A DNA stretch of 64,000 nt from Butyricicoccus sp. Marseille-Q5471 (GCF_951230135.1 NZ_CATNVC010000002.1:1-64000), one strand, 5' to 3'; shown: positions 24,743 to 34,000, counted from the first letter of the stretch. Notes: generated by a model from the sequence alone, not told the origin. Program-made: numbers and translations.

Positions 24743-25495
24743 TCAAGCACCGATCATTTCAGCCGCCATATCCATCAACTCATCCGCGGTCAGACCTGTA
24801 TCATAGCCATACAACGAATGACGCTTGCCATCTTGCTCCCATGATACAAACTGAAAGAAATTCATTTCTACCTGATCCGAGCCAACAGATACCACAATGT
24901 CACCACTGCTCTCAGCTTCCTTCTGAGCCTCAGTTAACTCATAATCGGGCGGTACACTCAAATAATTGTCATCAGTGTAGGATACTTTAACCCCATCCAC
25001 CTCTCGAGACTGCTTTACCGTGCCGCCAATCAGTGCATCCTGCGGCACACCGGTTTCCAACGACAACGTTACCCCATTTTTTTCATAAACTGCGTTAATA
25101 TCCGTCCACTTGCTTTCGGTTTCACCAGCGTCACCACGTGCTTCCGAAAACACCTCATAGCCACTCTGGAATACAAATCCATTTGAGAACATCTCCGGAA
25201 GCTGTACACCTGCTTTCGAAGCAGTTTCTGCATAGCTCATCTTCTGATTGCTCCAAGAATGACTGTAAATGCCCGCCATGCTCGTTGCAGCAAATACACC
25301 GGTGACCGCAACAGCAAGCACAGCGCAAACCGTAATCGCCGTACGCTTCCACGAACACATTTTGCGACGCGGCGCGGTCGTGTTATTTTGCATTGCAAAA
25401 TCCACACGTGTCTTGAGACGGTCGGGTGCTTTCAGGTCGTTTGTGCAGTCTTGCAGCGTTTCGCGTAATGCGCGATCCAGATTCATTTCATCCAT
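24743..25495 (-). CDS. Membrane anti-sigma factor-like protein
   Basis: 250 residues. The cytoplasmic N-terminus (about 1-48, LDRALRETLQDCTNDLKAPD) is followed by one helix (about 49-71, RTAITVCAVLAVAVTGVFAA) and an extracytoplasmic domain of about 180 residues. Its start overlaps the end of the ECF sigma gene by eight bases, the usual pairing of sigma and cognate anti-sigma. No classical zinc HXXXCXXC motif is visible, so it belongs to the non-zinc group of Firmicutes anti-sigma proteins. It likely holds the sigma factor until an envelope signal arrives. Confidence 0.75.
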   Translation of the reverse strand: MDEMNLDRALRETLQDCTNDLKAPDRLKTRVDFAMQNNTTAPRRKMCSWKRTAITVCAVLAVAVTGVFAATSMAGIYSHSWSNQKMSYAETASKAGVQLPEMFSNGFVFQSGYEVFSEARGDAGETESKWTDINAVYEKNGVTLSLETGVPQDALIGGTVKQSREVDGVKVSYTDDNYLSVPPDYELTEAQKEAESSGDIVVSVGSDQVEMNFFQFVSWEQDGKRHSLYGYDTGLTADELMDMAAEMIGA

Positions 25496-26045
25496 GTAAA
25501 GAAGCCTCCTTCGGCTTTAATCCCTTTTCGGTCAGCGCCTGCCGCAGATGACGACGGGCGGAAAACAGGCGAGACTTGACCGTGCCTTCGGTCGCGCCAA
25601 CAGCCTGTGCGATTTCCCGAACGGACAGCTCATCAAAATAATACAGCACGATCACCGTACGGCGCTTTTCATCCAGCACATAAAGTGCTTCATACAATCG
25701 CCGCTGCTCCTCAGTACGCAGCACCGCAGTCAGTGCTGATTCACCCTCGCCTGTTTCGAAAAGCTCGCACACAGGCTGTTCCCGGCGGCGTTTTTTGCAG
25801 TATTTCCATGCTGAGCGGCTGAGCAGCCGCATCAGCCACGGCCGGAATTTTGATCCATCCTTCAGGCTTCCGATATGCAGTGCGCATTGCACAAACGCCT
25901 CCTGCGCCAAGTCCTCGCCGTCTGCACGGTTGCCTGTGATCAGACAGGCTGTACGAAACGCATCATCCTTGAAGCGTTCATATAGCGCATCAAAGGCCTG
26001 CCGGTCGCCTTGCTGCCACCGCCGGACCAGTTCCTCGTCTGTCAT
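25488..26045 (-). CDS. ECF-type RNA polymerase sigma factor
   Basis: 185 residues. ATG 26,045 follows AAAGGAGG. Region 2 includes RFKDDAFRTACLITGNRADG and EDLAQEAFVQ. Region 4 is FDELSVREIAQAVGATEGTV, then KSRLFSARRHLR. Region 3 is absent, as in ECF sigmas. It is transcribed with the anti-sigma gene. The target regulon cannot be read from the window. Confidence 0.88.
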   Translation of the reverse strand: MTDEELVRRWQQGDRQAFDALYERFKDDAFRTACLITGNRADGEDLAQEAFVQCALHIGSLKDGSKFRPWLMRLLSRSAWKYCKKRRREQPVCELFETGEGESALTAVLRTEEQRRLYEALYVLDEKRRTVIVLYYFDELSVREIAQAVGATEGTVKSRLFSARRHLRQALTEKGLKPKEASLHG

Positions 26046-26157
26046 CGTGTTCCTCCTTTGCTTCCTTGGTGCACCTGATAATAAGAGCCCTGATTGGATC
26101 GATCGGTTCATTTTTTTGTGAAATTTGTTAATGGACAATCGTGGACAGGTTTGTTCC

Positions 26158-26186
26158 TTGTATTTCCAGAACTCCTCCGTTATACT
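26158..26186 (+). promoter_or_regulatory. glgB promoter
   Basis: TTGTAT, 17-base spacer, TATACT, 43 bases before the glgB start codon; the Shine-Dalgarno is GGAAGGA. Confidence 0.6.
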
Positions 26187-26228
26187 GAATATATCATGCC
26201 CGCCCATTTTTAGGAAGGACAAACGCAC

Positions 26229-27977
26229 ATGAACAAACAGGATTTCTTTGACGGACGAATTTTCGATGCATACCGATACTTCGGCGCGCACCTCGGCGAA
26301 AACGGGGTTACCTTTCGCCTGTTTGCCGGAACTGCGGCCAAGGTCACACTGACCGGCGCGTTCAACGGTTGGGATGAAACCGAACTGCTGCGCGACGGCA
26401 CAGGCGGTTTTTTCACGCTAACCGTGCCTGCCGCCAGAACCGGCGACTTTTACAAATACCGTATTTATGCGTGCGACGGCAGCGTCACCGAGCACTGCGA
26501 CCCCTATGGATTCGCGATGGAGCTGCGGCCCGGCTGCTGCTCCATTGTTACCGACCCGAACGAATATACCTTTACCGACGATGCATGGATGGCACACCGA
26601 ACCGCAGGCCTTGACGCACCGCTGAGCATCTATGAAATGCACCTTGGATCGTGGAAGCGCAATCCGGTCGATCCGAACGGATGGTATCGCTATGACGAGC
26701 TGGCCGAACTGCTTATCCCCTATCTGCGCGACAACGGCTTTACTCATGTAGAGTTTCTGCCGCTGTCAGAGCACCCGTTTGACGGCTCGTGGGGATATCA
26801 GAACACCGGTTTTTTTGCACCTACCTCGCGTTATGGCAAGCCTGCGCAGCTCAAGCAGTTGATTGATTGCCTGCACCAAGCAGGTATCGGCGTCATCATG
26901 GATTTTGTGCCCGTTCACTTTGCGGTCGACAACTATGGTCTTGCCCGATTCGACGGCGCACCGCTTTACGAATATCCTAACGCAGCCGTCGGTGAAAGCG
27001 AATGGGGCAGCTACAATTTCATTCACTCACGTCGCGAGGTACGGTGCTTCTTACAGTCCGCCGCACACTACTGGCTAGAGGAATTCCACTTCGACGGTCT
27101 GCGCATGGACGCGGTTTCTCGCCTGATTTATTGGCAGGGCGACCCCAATCGCGGAGTCAATGGGGATGCACTGACCTTCCTCAAAGAGATGAACGCCGGA
27201 CTCAAAACGCGGCATCCCTCCGCCATGCTGATTGCGGAGGATTCGACCGCCTATCCGGGCGTGACCCAGTCGGTTGCAGACGGTGGTCTCGGCTTTGACT
27301 ACAAATGGGACTTGGGATGGATGCATGACACACTGGAGTATCTACAAACACCTCCCGAACTGCGCACGCGGGACTACCAAAAGCTGCTTTTTTCCATGGA
27401 ATACTTCCAGAACGAGCACTATCTGCTTCCCCTTTCCCACGATGAAGTGGTGCACGGCAAAGCCGCTGTGCTGCAAAAGATGTATGGAGCGGACGCGGCG
27501 CAAAAGCACGCGCAGGCACGCGCACTTTATCTCTATATGTTCACTCATCCGGGCAAAAAGCTCAATTTTATGGGCAATGAGATTGGAATGATGCGCGAAT
27601 GGAGCGAGCAGTCCGAACTGGACTGGCCGCGGCAGGCAACCGCCTTCCCCGCATTCTTCCGTACACTCAGCTGCCTTTATCGCGACCTTGACGCGCTTCA
27701 CGGCGACTTTTTCCCAGAAAATTTCCGCTGGCTTAATTGTGAAAGTGCCGAAGCATGTCTCTACGTGTTTGAGCGGCGGCACGGCGATTCCTGCATCCTT
27801 GCCGCGTTCAATTTTTCTGCCAAATCCCAACAGATTCCGTCGATTCCGGACAGCGCCTCCCTGCTGCTGCACACGGACTGGGTGCGTTTCGGCGGTCAAA
27901 CACCGGAGGCGGACGGTGCCTTCCCATCGCCTGCCACACTCCCACCATACAGCGGCGTGCTGCTTCAAGTCAAATAA
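26229..27977 (+). CDS. glgB: 1,4-alpha-glucan branching enzyme
   Basis: 582 residues. A GH13 enzyme that makes alpha-1,6 branches in glycogen. The N-terminal CBM48 domain (about 15-105) contains LTGAFNGWDE. GH13 motifs follow: I GVIMDFVPVHF, II FDGLRMDAVSRLIYWQ with the nucleophile Asp, III MLIAEDSTAYPG with the acid Glu, and IV LPLSHDEVVHGK. It is somewhat shorter than the usual 630-730 residues and lacks the extra N1 domain. It stands alone, with no glgC/A/P genes nearby, and is closed by a terminator. Confidence 0.9.
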   Translation: MNKQDFFDGRIFDAYRYFGAHLGENGVTFRLFAGTAAKVTLTGAFNGWDETELLRDGTGGFFTLTVPAARTGDFYKYRIYACDGSVTEHCDPYGFAMELRPGCCSIVTDPNEYTFTDDAWMAHRTAGLDAPLSIYEMHLGSWKRNPVDPNGWYRYDELAELLIPYLRDNGFTHVEFLPLSEHPFDGSWGYQNTGFFAPTSRYGKPAQLKQLIDCLHQAGIGVIMDFVPVHFAVDNYGLARFDGAPLYEYPNAAVGESEWGSYNFIHSRREVRCFLQSAAHYWLEEFHFDGLRMDAVSRLIYWQGDPNRGVNGDALTFLKEMNAGLKTRHPSAMLIAEDSTAYPGVTQSVADGGLGFDYKWDLGWMHDTLEYLQTPPELRTRDYQKLLFSMEYFQNEHYLLPLSHDEVVHGKAAVLQKMYGADAAQKHAQARALYLYMFTHPGKKLNFMGNEIGMMREWSEQSELDWPRQATAFPAFFRTLSCLYRDLDALHGDFFPENFRWLNCESAEACLYVFERRHGDSCILAAFNFSAKSQQIPSIPDSASLLLHTDWVRFGGQTPEADGAFPSPATLPPYSGVLLQVK

Positions 27978-27981
27978 AAAA

Positions 27982-28001
27982 AGAGAGCCAAACGGCTCTC
28001 T
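27982..28001. terminator. Bidirectional terminator
   Basis: AGAGAGCC-aaac-GGCTCTCT with A7 before and T6 after, shared by glgB and the convergent purine operon end. Confidence 0.85.
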
Positions 28002-28007
28002 TTTTTA

Positions 28008-28529
28008 TTACATCTTCGGAAACAGCTCTTGATCGACGACTGCTTCCAGCGGCATGCCGGAAAATCCGACCGACGCCAAACCGTCAATAAAGCGGCTGAC
28101 CGATGCGAGCAGCACCGAAATATTGTCCGCAATAAGGCCAACGTTCTTTTCCAGTTCCAACGTGCCATCCAACAGCGTGTTGTGCTTGAGGAACAGCTGC
28201 CCCGCCTGCGGGAAGAAACCAAACGAACCAAGTGCACAGAAATCGTTGCAGTAGCCGCACGCCCGGCGCAGCTGCATCGCATTTTGCTCCGGCACGCCCT
28301 GGAACAGGGTTACGAAGAACTGAAGCAGACCCTCATCCTCGTGCGGCAGCGGCATCGGAATAAAACAAATTTCGAATACCACATCTTTTGCCACCTTACC
28401 CTGCCGCATCGCTTCACAGCGCAGCAGCAGCGGGGCATTTTCGTTTTGCATCAACTCGGCGCGGAAGCCGTTCTGGTTGAGCACCTGCGTCATGCAGGTC
28501 AAAATCTGTTGTTGCTGTTCTACCTTCAT
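28008..28529 (-). CDS. YbjN/chaperone-like hypothetical protein
   Basis: 173 residues, soluble. The alternating strand-helix pattern (ILTCMTQVLNQNGFRAELMQ, then FEICFIPMPLPHEDEGLLQF, then DGTLELEKNVGLIADN) resembles the YbjN or type III chaperone-like fold; this is a fold-level guess. Its start overlaps the purD stop (ATGA), so it is the last gene of the purine operon. The function is unknown. Confidence 0.6.
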   Translation of the reverse strand: MKVEQQQQILTCMTQVLNQNGFRAELMQNENAPLLLRCEAMRQGKVAKDVVFEICFIPMPLPHEDEGLLQFFVTLFQGVPEQNAMQLRRACGYCNDFCALGSFGFFPQAGQLFLKHNTLLDGTLELEKNVGLIADNISVLLASVSRFIDGLASVGFSGMPLEAVVDQELFPKM

Positions 28530-29782
28530 GCTTTTTTCACTCCAATATCGGTACGGAAATGAGCGCCTTCAAACTGAATTTTGCGCACATCCGCATATGC
28601 TTTTTCGATTGCTTCTTCCAGTGTGGGTGCGGTTGCGGTCACGCCGAGCACGCGTCCACCGTTGGTCAGCATTTTGCCGTCCGCGAGCTTGGTGCCCGCG
28701 TGGAATACGTAAGATTCGGTCACATCATCCAAACCGGTGATTTTCTTACCCTTTTCGTACTCCTTCGGGTAGCCGCCCGACGCCATGCAGACACAGCACG
28801 CGGCATTATCCGCCCACTTAATCTCGATTTCATCGAGCTTTTCGTCAATGACTGCGTTAAACACATCATACAGGTCGGTTTCCAGACGCGACAGCACCGC
28901 CTGCGTCTCCGGGTCTCCGAAGCGTGCGTTGTATTCAATGACCTTCGGACCCTTGGGCGTCAGCATCAGGCCAAAGTACAGCACACCCTTGAACGTGCGT
29001 CCCTCCTGCTCCATCGCTGCCACAGTGGGCTTGAAAATGGTTTCCATGCACTCCGCTGCGATTTCGTCCGTGTAAAAACGCGACGGCGAGAATGCGCCCA
29101 TGCCGCCGGTGTTCGGACCCTTATCGTCATTATAAACGCGCTTGTGATCCTGCGCGGACGGCATGGTCTTGAGCGTCTTGCCATCCACAAAGGCCAGCAC
29201 CGAAACTTCTGGGCCGGTCAGGAACTCCTCAATCACCACGCGTGCGCCGGCACCGCCAAACGCACCGCCGTCAATCGCGTCCTTGACGGCCTCAATGGCC
29301 TCTTCCTCCGTCATTGCAACGGTAACGCCCTTGCCGAGCGCAAGTCCGTCCGCCTTAACGACGATTGGCGCACCGTTTTCTTTGATATATTCAATCGCGT
29401 CTGCCGAATTTTCAAACACAGCATAGCCCGCGGTCGGAATATGGTATTTCTCCATCAAATCCTTTGCAAAGGACTTTGAGCCTTCGATGACAGCCGCGTT
29501 CTTGCGCGGGCCAAAGGCGCGGATACCCGCCGCCTCAAGTGCATCGACCATGCCGAGCGCAAGCGGATCGTCAGGCGCGACCATCACGAGATCCGGCTTG
29601 TGTTCCTTTGCAAAAGCCACAACGCCGTCAATGTCGGTCGCCTTGAGGTTGACGCATTCCGCGTCCTGCGCGATGCCGCCGTTGCCCGGCGCACACCAAA
29701 CTTTATCCACCTTGGAACTCTTTTTTAAAGTATGGCAGATAGCATGCTCTCGCCCGCCGCCGCCAATCACTAAAACTGTCAT
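28526..29782 (-). CDS. purD: Phosphoribosylamine--glycine ligase
   Basis: 418 residues. ATP-grasp enzyme that joins glycine to 5-phosphoribosylamine, the second step of purine synthesis. The N-terminal LVIGGGGREHAICHTLKKS, the ATP-grasp core IVVKADGLALGKGVTVA, and late EYNARFGDPETQAVL are diagnostic. The start at 29,782 overlaps the stop of the preceding membrane-protein gene (ATGA), showing translational coupling with it. It is placed last among the pur genes here. Confidence 0.95.
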   Translation of the reverse strand: MTVLVIGGGGREHAICHTLKKSSKVDKVWCAPGNGGIAQDAECVNLKATDIDGVVAFAKEHKPDLVMVAPDDPLALGMVDALEAAGIRAFGPRKNAAVIEGSKSFAKDLMEKYHIPTAGYAVFENSADAIEYIKENGAPIVVKADGLALGKGVTVAMTEEEAIEAVKDAIDGGAFGGAGARVVIEEFLTGPEVSVLAFVDGKTLKTMPSAQDHKRVYNDDKGPNTGGMGAFSPSRFYTDEIAAECMETIFKPTVAAMEQEGRTFKGVLYFGLMLTPKGPKVIEYNARFGDPETQAVLSRLETDLYDVFNAVIDEKLDEIEIKWADNAACCVCMASGGYPKEYEKGKKITGLDDVTESYVFHAGTKLADGKMLTNGGRVLGVTATAPTLEEAIEKAYADVRKIQFEGAHFRTDIGVKKA

Positions 29783-30285
29783 TCTGATTCCTCCAAATTG
29801 ATTGTCCTGCGATAATACACCGATAGCAGAATAAGTGCCGCTGCCCCTGCGGCCGACACCATCCACGAAACCGCACTGCCAATCGGAAACCCTTGGCTCA
29901 GCCGGAAGCAGGCGCTTCCAAACAGCACGCCCAACCAGCCGCCGAACGCCGCATACGCCCACATAAACATCGCGCCGCACAGCGTGGTCAGCACCAGTGC
30001 ATACAGCAGAATTAGGATGGGCAGATTCCACTGCGAAAGGACTGCGGCAATCGCTGCAGCCATCCCTGCGAGTTTGAGTGCTACGGCAACAAAAACTGCG
30101 CCTAGCGCACTATAAAACACACTTTTGAAGGCTTTTTCCCGCTCCGCCAGCAGCTGTGCGCCGTTAGCGATGCCGATAAAGCCCAAAAGCTGCGCGAGCC
30201 ATGCGAACGATCCCGTCCACAGTCCGGCAATCAGCATTGCAATACCCGCCGATAGGTTGAGCAATGCCTGCTTTCTATACTTCAT
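29779..30285 (-). CDS. Small multi-pass membrane protein inside the pur operon (third of three)
   Basis: 168 residues, about five hydrophobic helices (near 8-27, 30-45, 58-78, 88-115, 135-158) with a charged C-terminus. It resembles no transporter I can name. Start and stop overlap the neighbouring genes by four bases each, so it is firmly part of the purine transcript. Confidence 0.65.
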   Translation of the reverse strand: MKYRKQALLNLSAGIAMLIAGLWTGSFAWLAQLLGFIGIANGAQLLAEREKAFKSVFYSALGAVFVAVALKLAGMAAAIAAVLSQWNLPILILLYALVLTTLCGAMFMWAYAAFGGWLGVLFGSACFRLSQGFPIGSAVSWMVSAAGAAALILLSVYYRRTINLEESE

Positions 30286-30809
30286 TCGCTGACTCCTTCC
30301 GCGCTGATATATTCTCGCTGTGTGCGAAAGAGCACAAGTATCATGCCGATTAGGCTGAGCACCTGCACGGTATTGCCGGCGCTCTGTACCGTATCACTGA
30401 AATTCGTCAGCGACATTGCAGTCTGCAAAACCAGTGCAGCCACCCGCGCCGCGAGCAGCACATAGGTTATTAACGTGCTCTCACCCGCTGCCCTTCTCTG
30501 TGCTGCGACAGCGAGCAGCAACCCGCCTTCTGTCAGCAGGCCGAGTGCAAGCACGGCTATACTGTACGCAATTTGTGCCGAACCTTGCGCCAGAATTGGC
30601 AACCCCGCCGCAAGACTGAGTAATGTGCCTGCCGCAGCTGATGCCGCCACTGCCGTGTAAAACTTTGTGGCTCGCCGCAGCGCAAACGCGCCCAATGTAA
30701 TGAAGGCGCATGCTGCCGCCCGCGCCTGCGAAGCCGTAGACACCAGCATGAGCAATATTCCCAACGCTATGCCCTGATAGGCGAACCATCCGGTTGCTGT
30801 TCGCTTCAT
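30282..30809 (-). CDS. Small multi-pass membrane protein inside the pur operon (second of three)
   Basis: 175 residues from ATG 30,809, which follows GAGGACGTGCAG. About six hydrophobic helices, Ala- and Leu-rich. The C-terminus VLFRTQREYISAEG is polar. No catalytic motif. The stop overlaps the next start (ATGA). Composition and length are like its two neighbours, which may be distant relatives of one another. Confidence 0.62.
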   Translation of the reverse strand: MKRTATGWFAYQGIALGILLMLVSTASQARAAACAFITLGAFALRRATKFYTAVAASAAAGTLLSLAAGLPILAQGSAQIAYSIAVLALGLLTEGGLLLAVAAQRRAAGESTLITYVLLAARVAALVLQTAMSLTNFSDTVQSAGNTVQVLSLIGMILVLFRTQREYISAEGVSE

Positions 30810-30822
30810 CTGCACGTCCTCC

Positions 30823-31410
30823 TCAGCCGTCGAGCAGTCCACGAGCACGCCAGAGATAGCGCACCATGAACACATAGGATACGATTCCGCCGATCATCGC
30901 GGCAATTTCAAGTCCCAGCTGCGCGATAAACAATGAGGTGAACTGCCCCTGCGCAAGCGATATGGCATCCTGTCCCACGAACAGTGGCAGAAAACCAATC
31001 ATCGACGCCGCGCGGGAAATGAGCATGCTCATCGCCCAGCCGCGGCCGAGCACCAATGTGCCACACGATACATCAGCTTCGCTGAGCATACGGTCAAACG
31101 CACGCTGCAGTGGCAGATACATAACCAGATACACCAGATTGATGCCGATATTGACCGTCCACGTCGGCACCACGCCTGCCGGCAGCAGGCAGGATATCAA
31201 GCCGCCCGCCACCGCGGCCGCAACTGCCAGCCAACAACGCACCATATAGGCACCGATTGCGGTGAGCACATAAAATACCGCAACCAGTGTCACCATGAGC
31301 ATGCTCAGGTCCGCCGCAGCCGATGCAGCGCACATCGCACCGGCTGCCTGAAACACAAGCGCGCCCAGCAGCAAAGTTGCCGAGCGTCTTGCGGATTGAT
31401 GTGAATACAT
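30823..31410 (-). CDS. Small multi-pass membrane protein inside the pur operon (first of three)
   Basis: 195 residues, about six helices (first at about 10-30, last at about 160-185). TAATG overlaps the stop of the AICAR transformylase gene, so it is translated in concert with purine enzymes. No motif identifies a substrate. A link to purine transport or to polymer/peptidoglycan export would be guesswork. Confidence 0.65.
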   Translation of the reverse strand: MYSHQSARRSATLLLGALVFQAAGAMCAASAAADLSMLMVTLVAVFYVLTAIGAYMVRCWLAVAAAVAGGLISCLLPAGVVPTWTVNIGINLVYLVMYLPLQRAFDRMLSEADVSCGTLVLGRGWAMSMLISRAASMIGFLPLFVGQDAISLAQGQFTSLFIAQLGLEIAAMIGGIVSYVFMVRYLWRARGLLDG

Positions 31411-32585
31411 TAATGATGGAACAGGCGCATACCGGTAAACGCCATAACAATGCCATACTTATTGGCTGTGCTGATGACATGATCGTCACGAATCGAGCCG
31501 CCCGGCTGAACAATATACTGAACGCCCGACTTGCGTGCACGCTCCACATTATCGCCAAAGGGGAAAAACGCGTCCGAGCCGACGGTCACGCCGGTGTTTT
31601 TCTGAATCCACGCCATACGTTCCTCGCGGGTCAGCACCTCAGGGCGCACCTTGAAGGTGTTCTGCCACACGCCGTCCGCAAGCACGTCCTCATACTCATC
31701 GGAAACGTAGATGTCAATCGCGTTATCGCGGTCAGGACGGCGAATACCGTCCACAAACTGCAGGCCGAGCACCTTGGGGTGCTGACGCAGGAACCAGTTG
31801 TCCGCCTTCTGCCCCGCCAGACGGGTGCAGTGGATGCGGCTTTGCTGACCCGCACCGACGCCGATGGTCTGACCGTCCTTGACATAGCAAACCGAGTTGG
31901 ACTGGGTGTACTTGAGCGTGATGAGCGACAGAATCATGTCGTGCTTGGCGCTCTCAGGCAGCTCCTGATTTTCGGTCACGATGTTGCCGAGCAGTTCTTC
32001 GCTGATTTCAAAATCGTTATAACCCTGCTCAAAGGTGATGCCGAAGATGTCGCGCTGTTCCAGCGCCTTGGGGACGTAGTTCGGGTCGATTTTGACCACG
32101 TTATAGCCGCCCTTACGCTTTGTTTTGAGAATTTCGAGCGCTTCATCGGTATAGCCCGGTGCGATGATGCCGTCAGACACCTCGCCAGAAAGGTAGCGCG
32201 CGGTATCCGCATCACACTCGTCGGACAATGCCGCCCAGTCGCCGTAGGAGCACAGACGGTCTGCGCCGCGTGCGCGGATATAGGCGCACGCAATCGGGGA
32301 CAGTTCCTGCTCGCCTTCCACGAAGTAAATCTGCTTTTCCACATCGCTCAGCGGCTTGCCGAGTGCCGCGCCCGCCGGAGAAACGTGCTTAAAAGAAGCC
32401 GCTGCCGGCAGTCCGGTCGCCTTCTTGAGGGACTTGACCAGCTGCCAGGCATTGAACGCATCACAGAAGTTGATATAGCCGGGGCGGCCGTTCAACACCT
32501 CGATCGGCAGTTCGCCCTCCGTCATAAAGATACGGGCAGGCTTCTGATTGGGGTTGCAGCCGTATTTGAGTTCCAGTTCTTTCAT
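31410..32585 (-). CDS. purH: Stand-alone AICAR formyltransferase
   Basis: 391 residues. Formyl transfer from 10-formyl-THF to AICAR, the penultimate purine step. It corresponds to the C-terminal AICARFT part of bifunctional PurH only. LKYGCNPNQKPARIF opens it, KHVSPAGAALGKPLS carries the catalytic Lys-His pair, and TLKYTQSNSVCYVKDGQTIG, AGQQSR and DAFFPFGDNVERA follow. The cyclohydrolase half is absent and is supplied by the PurO-type gene 12 bases upstream. The name purH is used loosely for this monofunctional form. Confidence 0.9.
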   Translation of the reverse strand: MKELELKYGCNPNQKPARIFMTEGELPIEVLNGRPGYINFCDAFNAWQLVKSLKKATGLPAAASFKHVSPAGAALGKPLSDVEKQIYFVEGEQELSPIACAYIRARGADRLCSYGDWAALSDECDADTARYLSGEVSDGIIAPGYTDEALEILKTKRKGGYNVVKIDPNYVPKALEQRDIFGITFEQGYNDFEISEELLGNIVTENQELPESAKHDMILSLITLKYTQSNSVCYVKDGQTIGVGAGQQSRIHCTRLAGQKADNWFLRQHPKVLGLQFVDGIRRPDRDNAIDIYVSDEYEDVLADGVWQNTFKVRPEVLTREERMAWIQKNTGVTVGSDAFFPFGDNVERARKSGVQYIVQPGGSIRDDHVISTANKYGIVMAFTGMRLFHH

Positions 32586-32597
32586 TTGCCCTTCTCC

Positions 32598-33302
32598 TTA
32601 CACGTGCTTGTTCTTGACGACCTGCTTAAATTCGCCGGTCTCAATGTCGGTATAACGAACAAACAAGGATACCTTGTTCTGATCGTTCAGGCTGTTCCAC
32701 AGCAGCTCGGAGAACTGCTCAATCGGATAAGAGATGTGCACAGCCTTCGGCTCGCCGCGGAAGGACGGCAGCGGATCGCCGTCGCACATGTAGGTGTGGA
32801 TAAAATGACCCACGCCCGCGACCGGTGCATCATATTCGAAGAAAAAGCGCTTGTTGCAGGACGGATCGCCCTCAAAGCTCTTCAGAATGGACAGCGCATA
32901 GGCACCGTCCTTCTCCACCACGCCGGAAATGCGGGGCGTGAAATTCGGGCCGTCCGGCTCGAAGCAGCGGGTGCGCAGCGCGGAGATGTAATCCTTGCCT
33001 TCAAGCAGTGCGTCGCGCACGGTATCGGTTTGGTCGCCGTTGGTCACGATTGTCGTGTCGCCCACCTTGCGCACCGGATGATAGATAATCAGCGACGGAT
33101 CGGTCATCTTGGATGCATCGAACGCTTCGGTGCGGATGCCGTCCTCCGTCTCCGTAAAAATGCGGTTGCGGCTGTTCTCCGAACGGCCCATGATAAAGTA
33201 GGCAATGACTGCCGACTTATTATCAAGGCTGCGGCCAAGCAAAATACCGCGGCCCGGATAAGCATTGGAGCACAGCTCCTCAGAAATATGCAAAATACCC
33301 AT
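32598..33302 (-). CDS. purO: PurO-type IMP cyclohydrolase
   Basis: 234 residues. It closes FAICAR to IMP and belongs to the archaeal-type family (PF07826), unrelated to the MGS-like domain of PurH. Family-like segments are YPGRGILLGRSLDNKSAVIA, YFIMGRSENSRNRIF, and DPSLIIYHPVRKV. Direct adjacency to the stand-alone AICAR transformylase gives a complete last two steps by two separate proteins. Confidence 0.87.
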   Translation of the reverse strand: MGILHISEELCSNAYPGRGILLGRSLDNKSAVIAYFIMGRSENSRNRIFTETEDGIRTEAFDASKMTDPSLIIYHPVRKVGDTTIVTNGDQTDTVRDALLEGKDYISALRTRCFEPDGPNFTPRISGVVEKDGAYALSILKSFEGDPSCNKRFFFEYDAPVAGVGHFIHTYMCDGDPLPSFRGEPKAVHISYPIEQFSELLWNSLNDQNKVSLFVRYTDIETGEFKQVVKNKHV

Positions 33303-33322
33303 TGATATTCTCCTTTCAGGGG

Positions 33323-33946
33323 TTACCGTATTGTCACAATGTCATTCTCCACCTGCAGGCGGCCTGCGCAGAAATCTGACACGGCCTGCGGCAGCAGCAT
33401 CCACTCTGCCTGCTCCATGATGCGCTTCTGCAGTGTCTCCGGTGTGTCTCCATTTTCCACCGCGACTGCCTTTTGTGCGATGATTGCACCGCCGTCGACC
33501 ACTTCCGACACAAAATGCACAGTTGCACCGCTCACCTTCACCCCTTTAGCGAGTGCGGCCTCATGGACGCGCAGGCCGTAGAAGCCCTCGCCGCAGAACG
33601 ACGGAATGAGTGACGGATGCACATTGATGATGCGGTTTTCATACTTTTTGCAGAAGTCGTCGCTCAGCACGGTCATAAAACCGGCGAGGACAACAAGACC
33701 GACGCCCTTTTCGGTCAGCAGCGCGTCAAGCGCGTCGCCATATGCGTCGGCCGAGTCAAAATCACGGCGGCGCAGCACGGCGGTTTCAATACCGACCTTT
33801 GCCGCACGCTCCAGCGCATAGGCGTTCGGGTTAGACGAAACGACCAGCGTGATTTTTCCGTTTTCAATGGTTCCGGCAGTCTGTGCGTCAATCAGCGCCT
33901 GCAGATTGGTGCCGCCGCCCGAAACAAATACTGCGATGTTTACCAT
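33323..33946 (-). CDS. purN: Phosphoribosylglycinamide formyltransferase
   Basis: 207 residues. Third purine step (GAR to FGAR). MVNIAVFVSGGGTNLQALID is the typical start. The catalytic Asn-His pair is in RIINVHPSLIPSF and the Asp in VSEVVDGGAIIAQ. Length is normal for PurN. Confidence 0.95.
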   Translation of the reverse strand: MVNIAVFVSGGGTNLQALIDAQTAGTIENGKITLVVSSNPNAYALERAAKVGIETAVLRRRDFDSADAYGDALDALLTEKGVGLVVLAGFMTVLSDDFCKKYENRIINVHPSLIPSFCGEGFYGLRVHEAALAKGVKVSGATVHFVSEVVDGGAIIAQKAVAVENGDTPETLQKRIMEQAEWMLLPQAVSDFCAGRLQVENDIVTIR

Positions 33947-33965
33947 ATATTCTTCCCTTATCGGA

Positions 33966-33989
33966 GCGGGGCGATTCTCATCGCCCCGC
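33966..33989. repeat. Perfect hairpin in the purM-purN spacer
   Basis: GCGGGGCGAT-tctc-ATCGCCCCGC, a 10-bp GC-rich stem with a tetraloop and no T-run, between purM and purN. It is more likely an mRNA-stabilising or processing hairpin than a terminator. Confidence 0.6.
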
Positions 33990-34000
33990 CGAATGCCAGT

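Noticed and set aside
31323-33305. A 660-codon rightward open frame opposite the purine genes
   Set aside because: It lies exactly antisense to purO and the AICAR transformylase, has no ribosome site and no family-like motifs. It is a by-product of GC-rich codon use.
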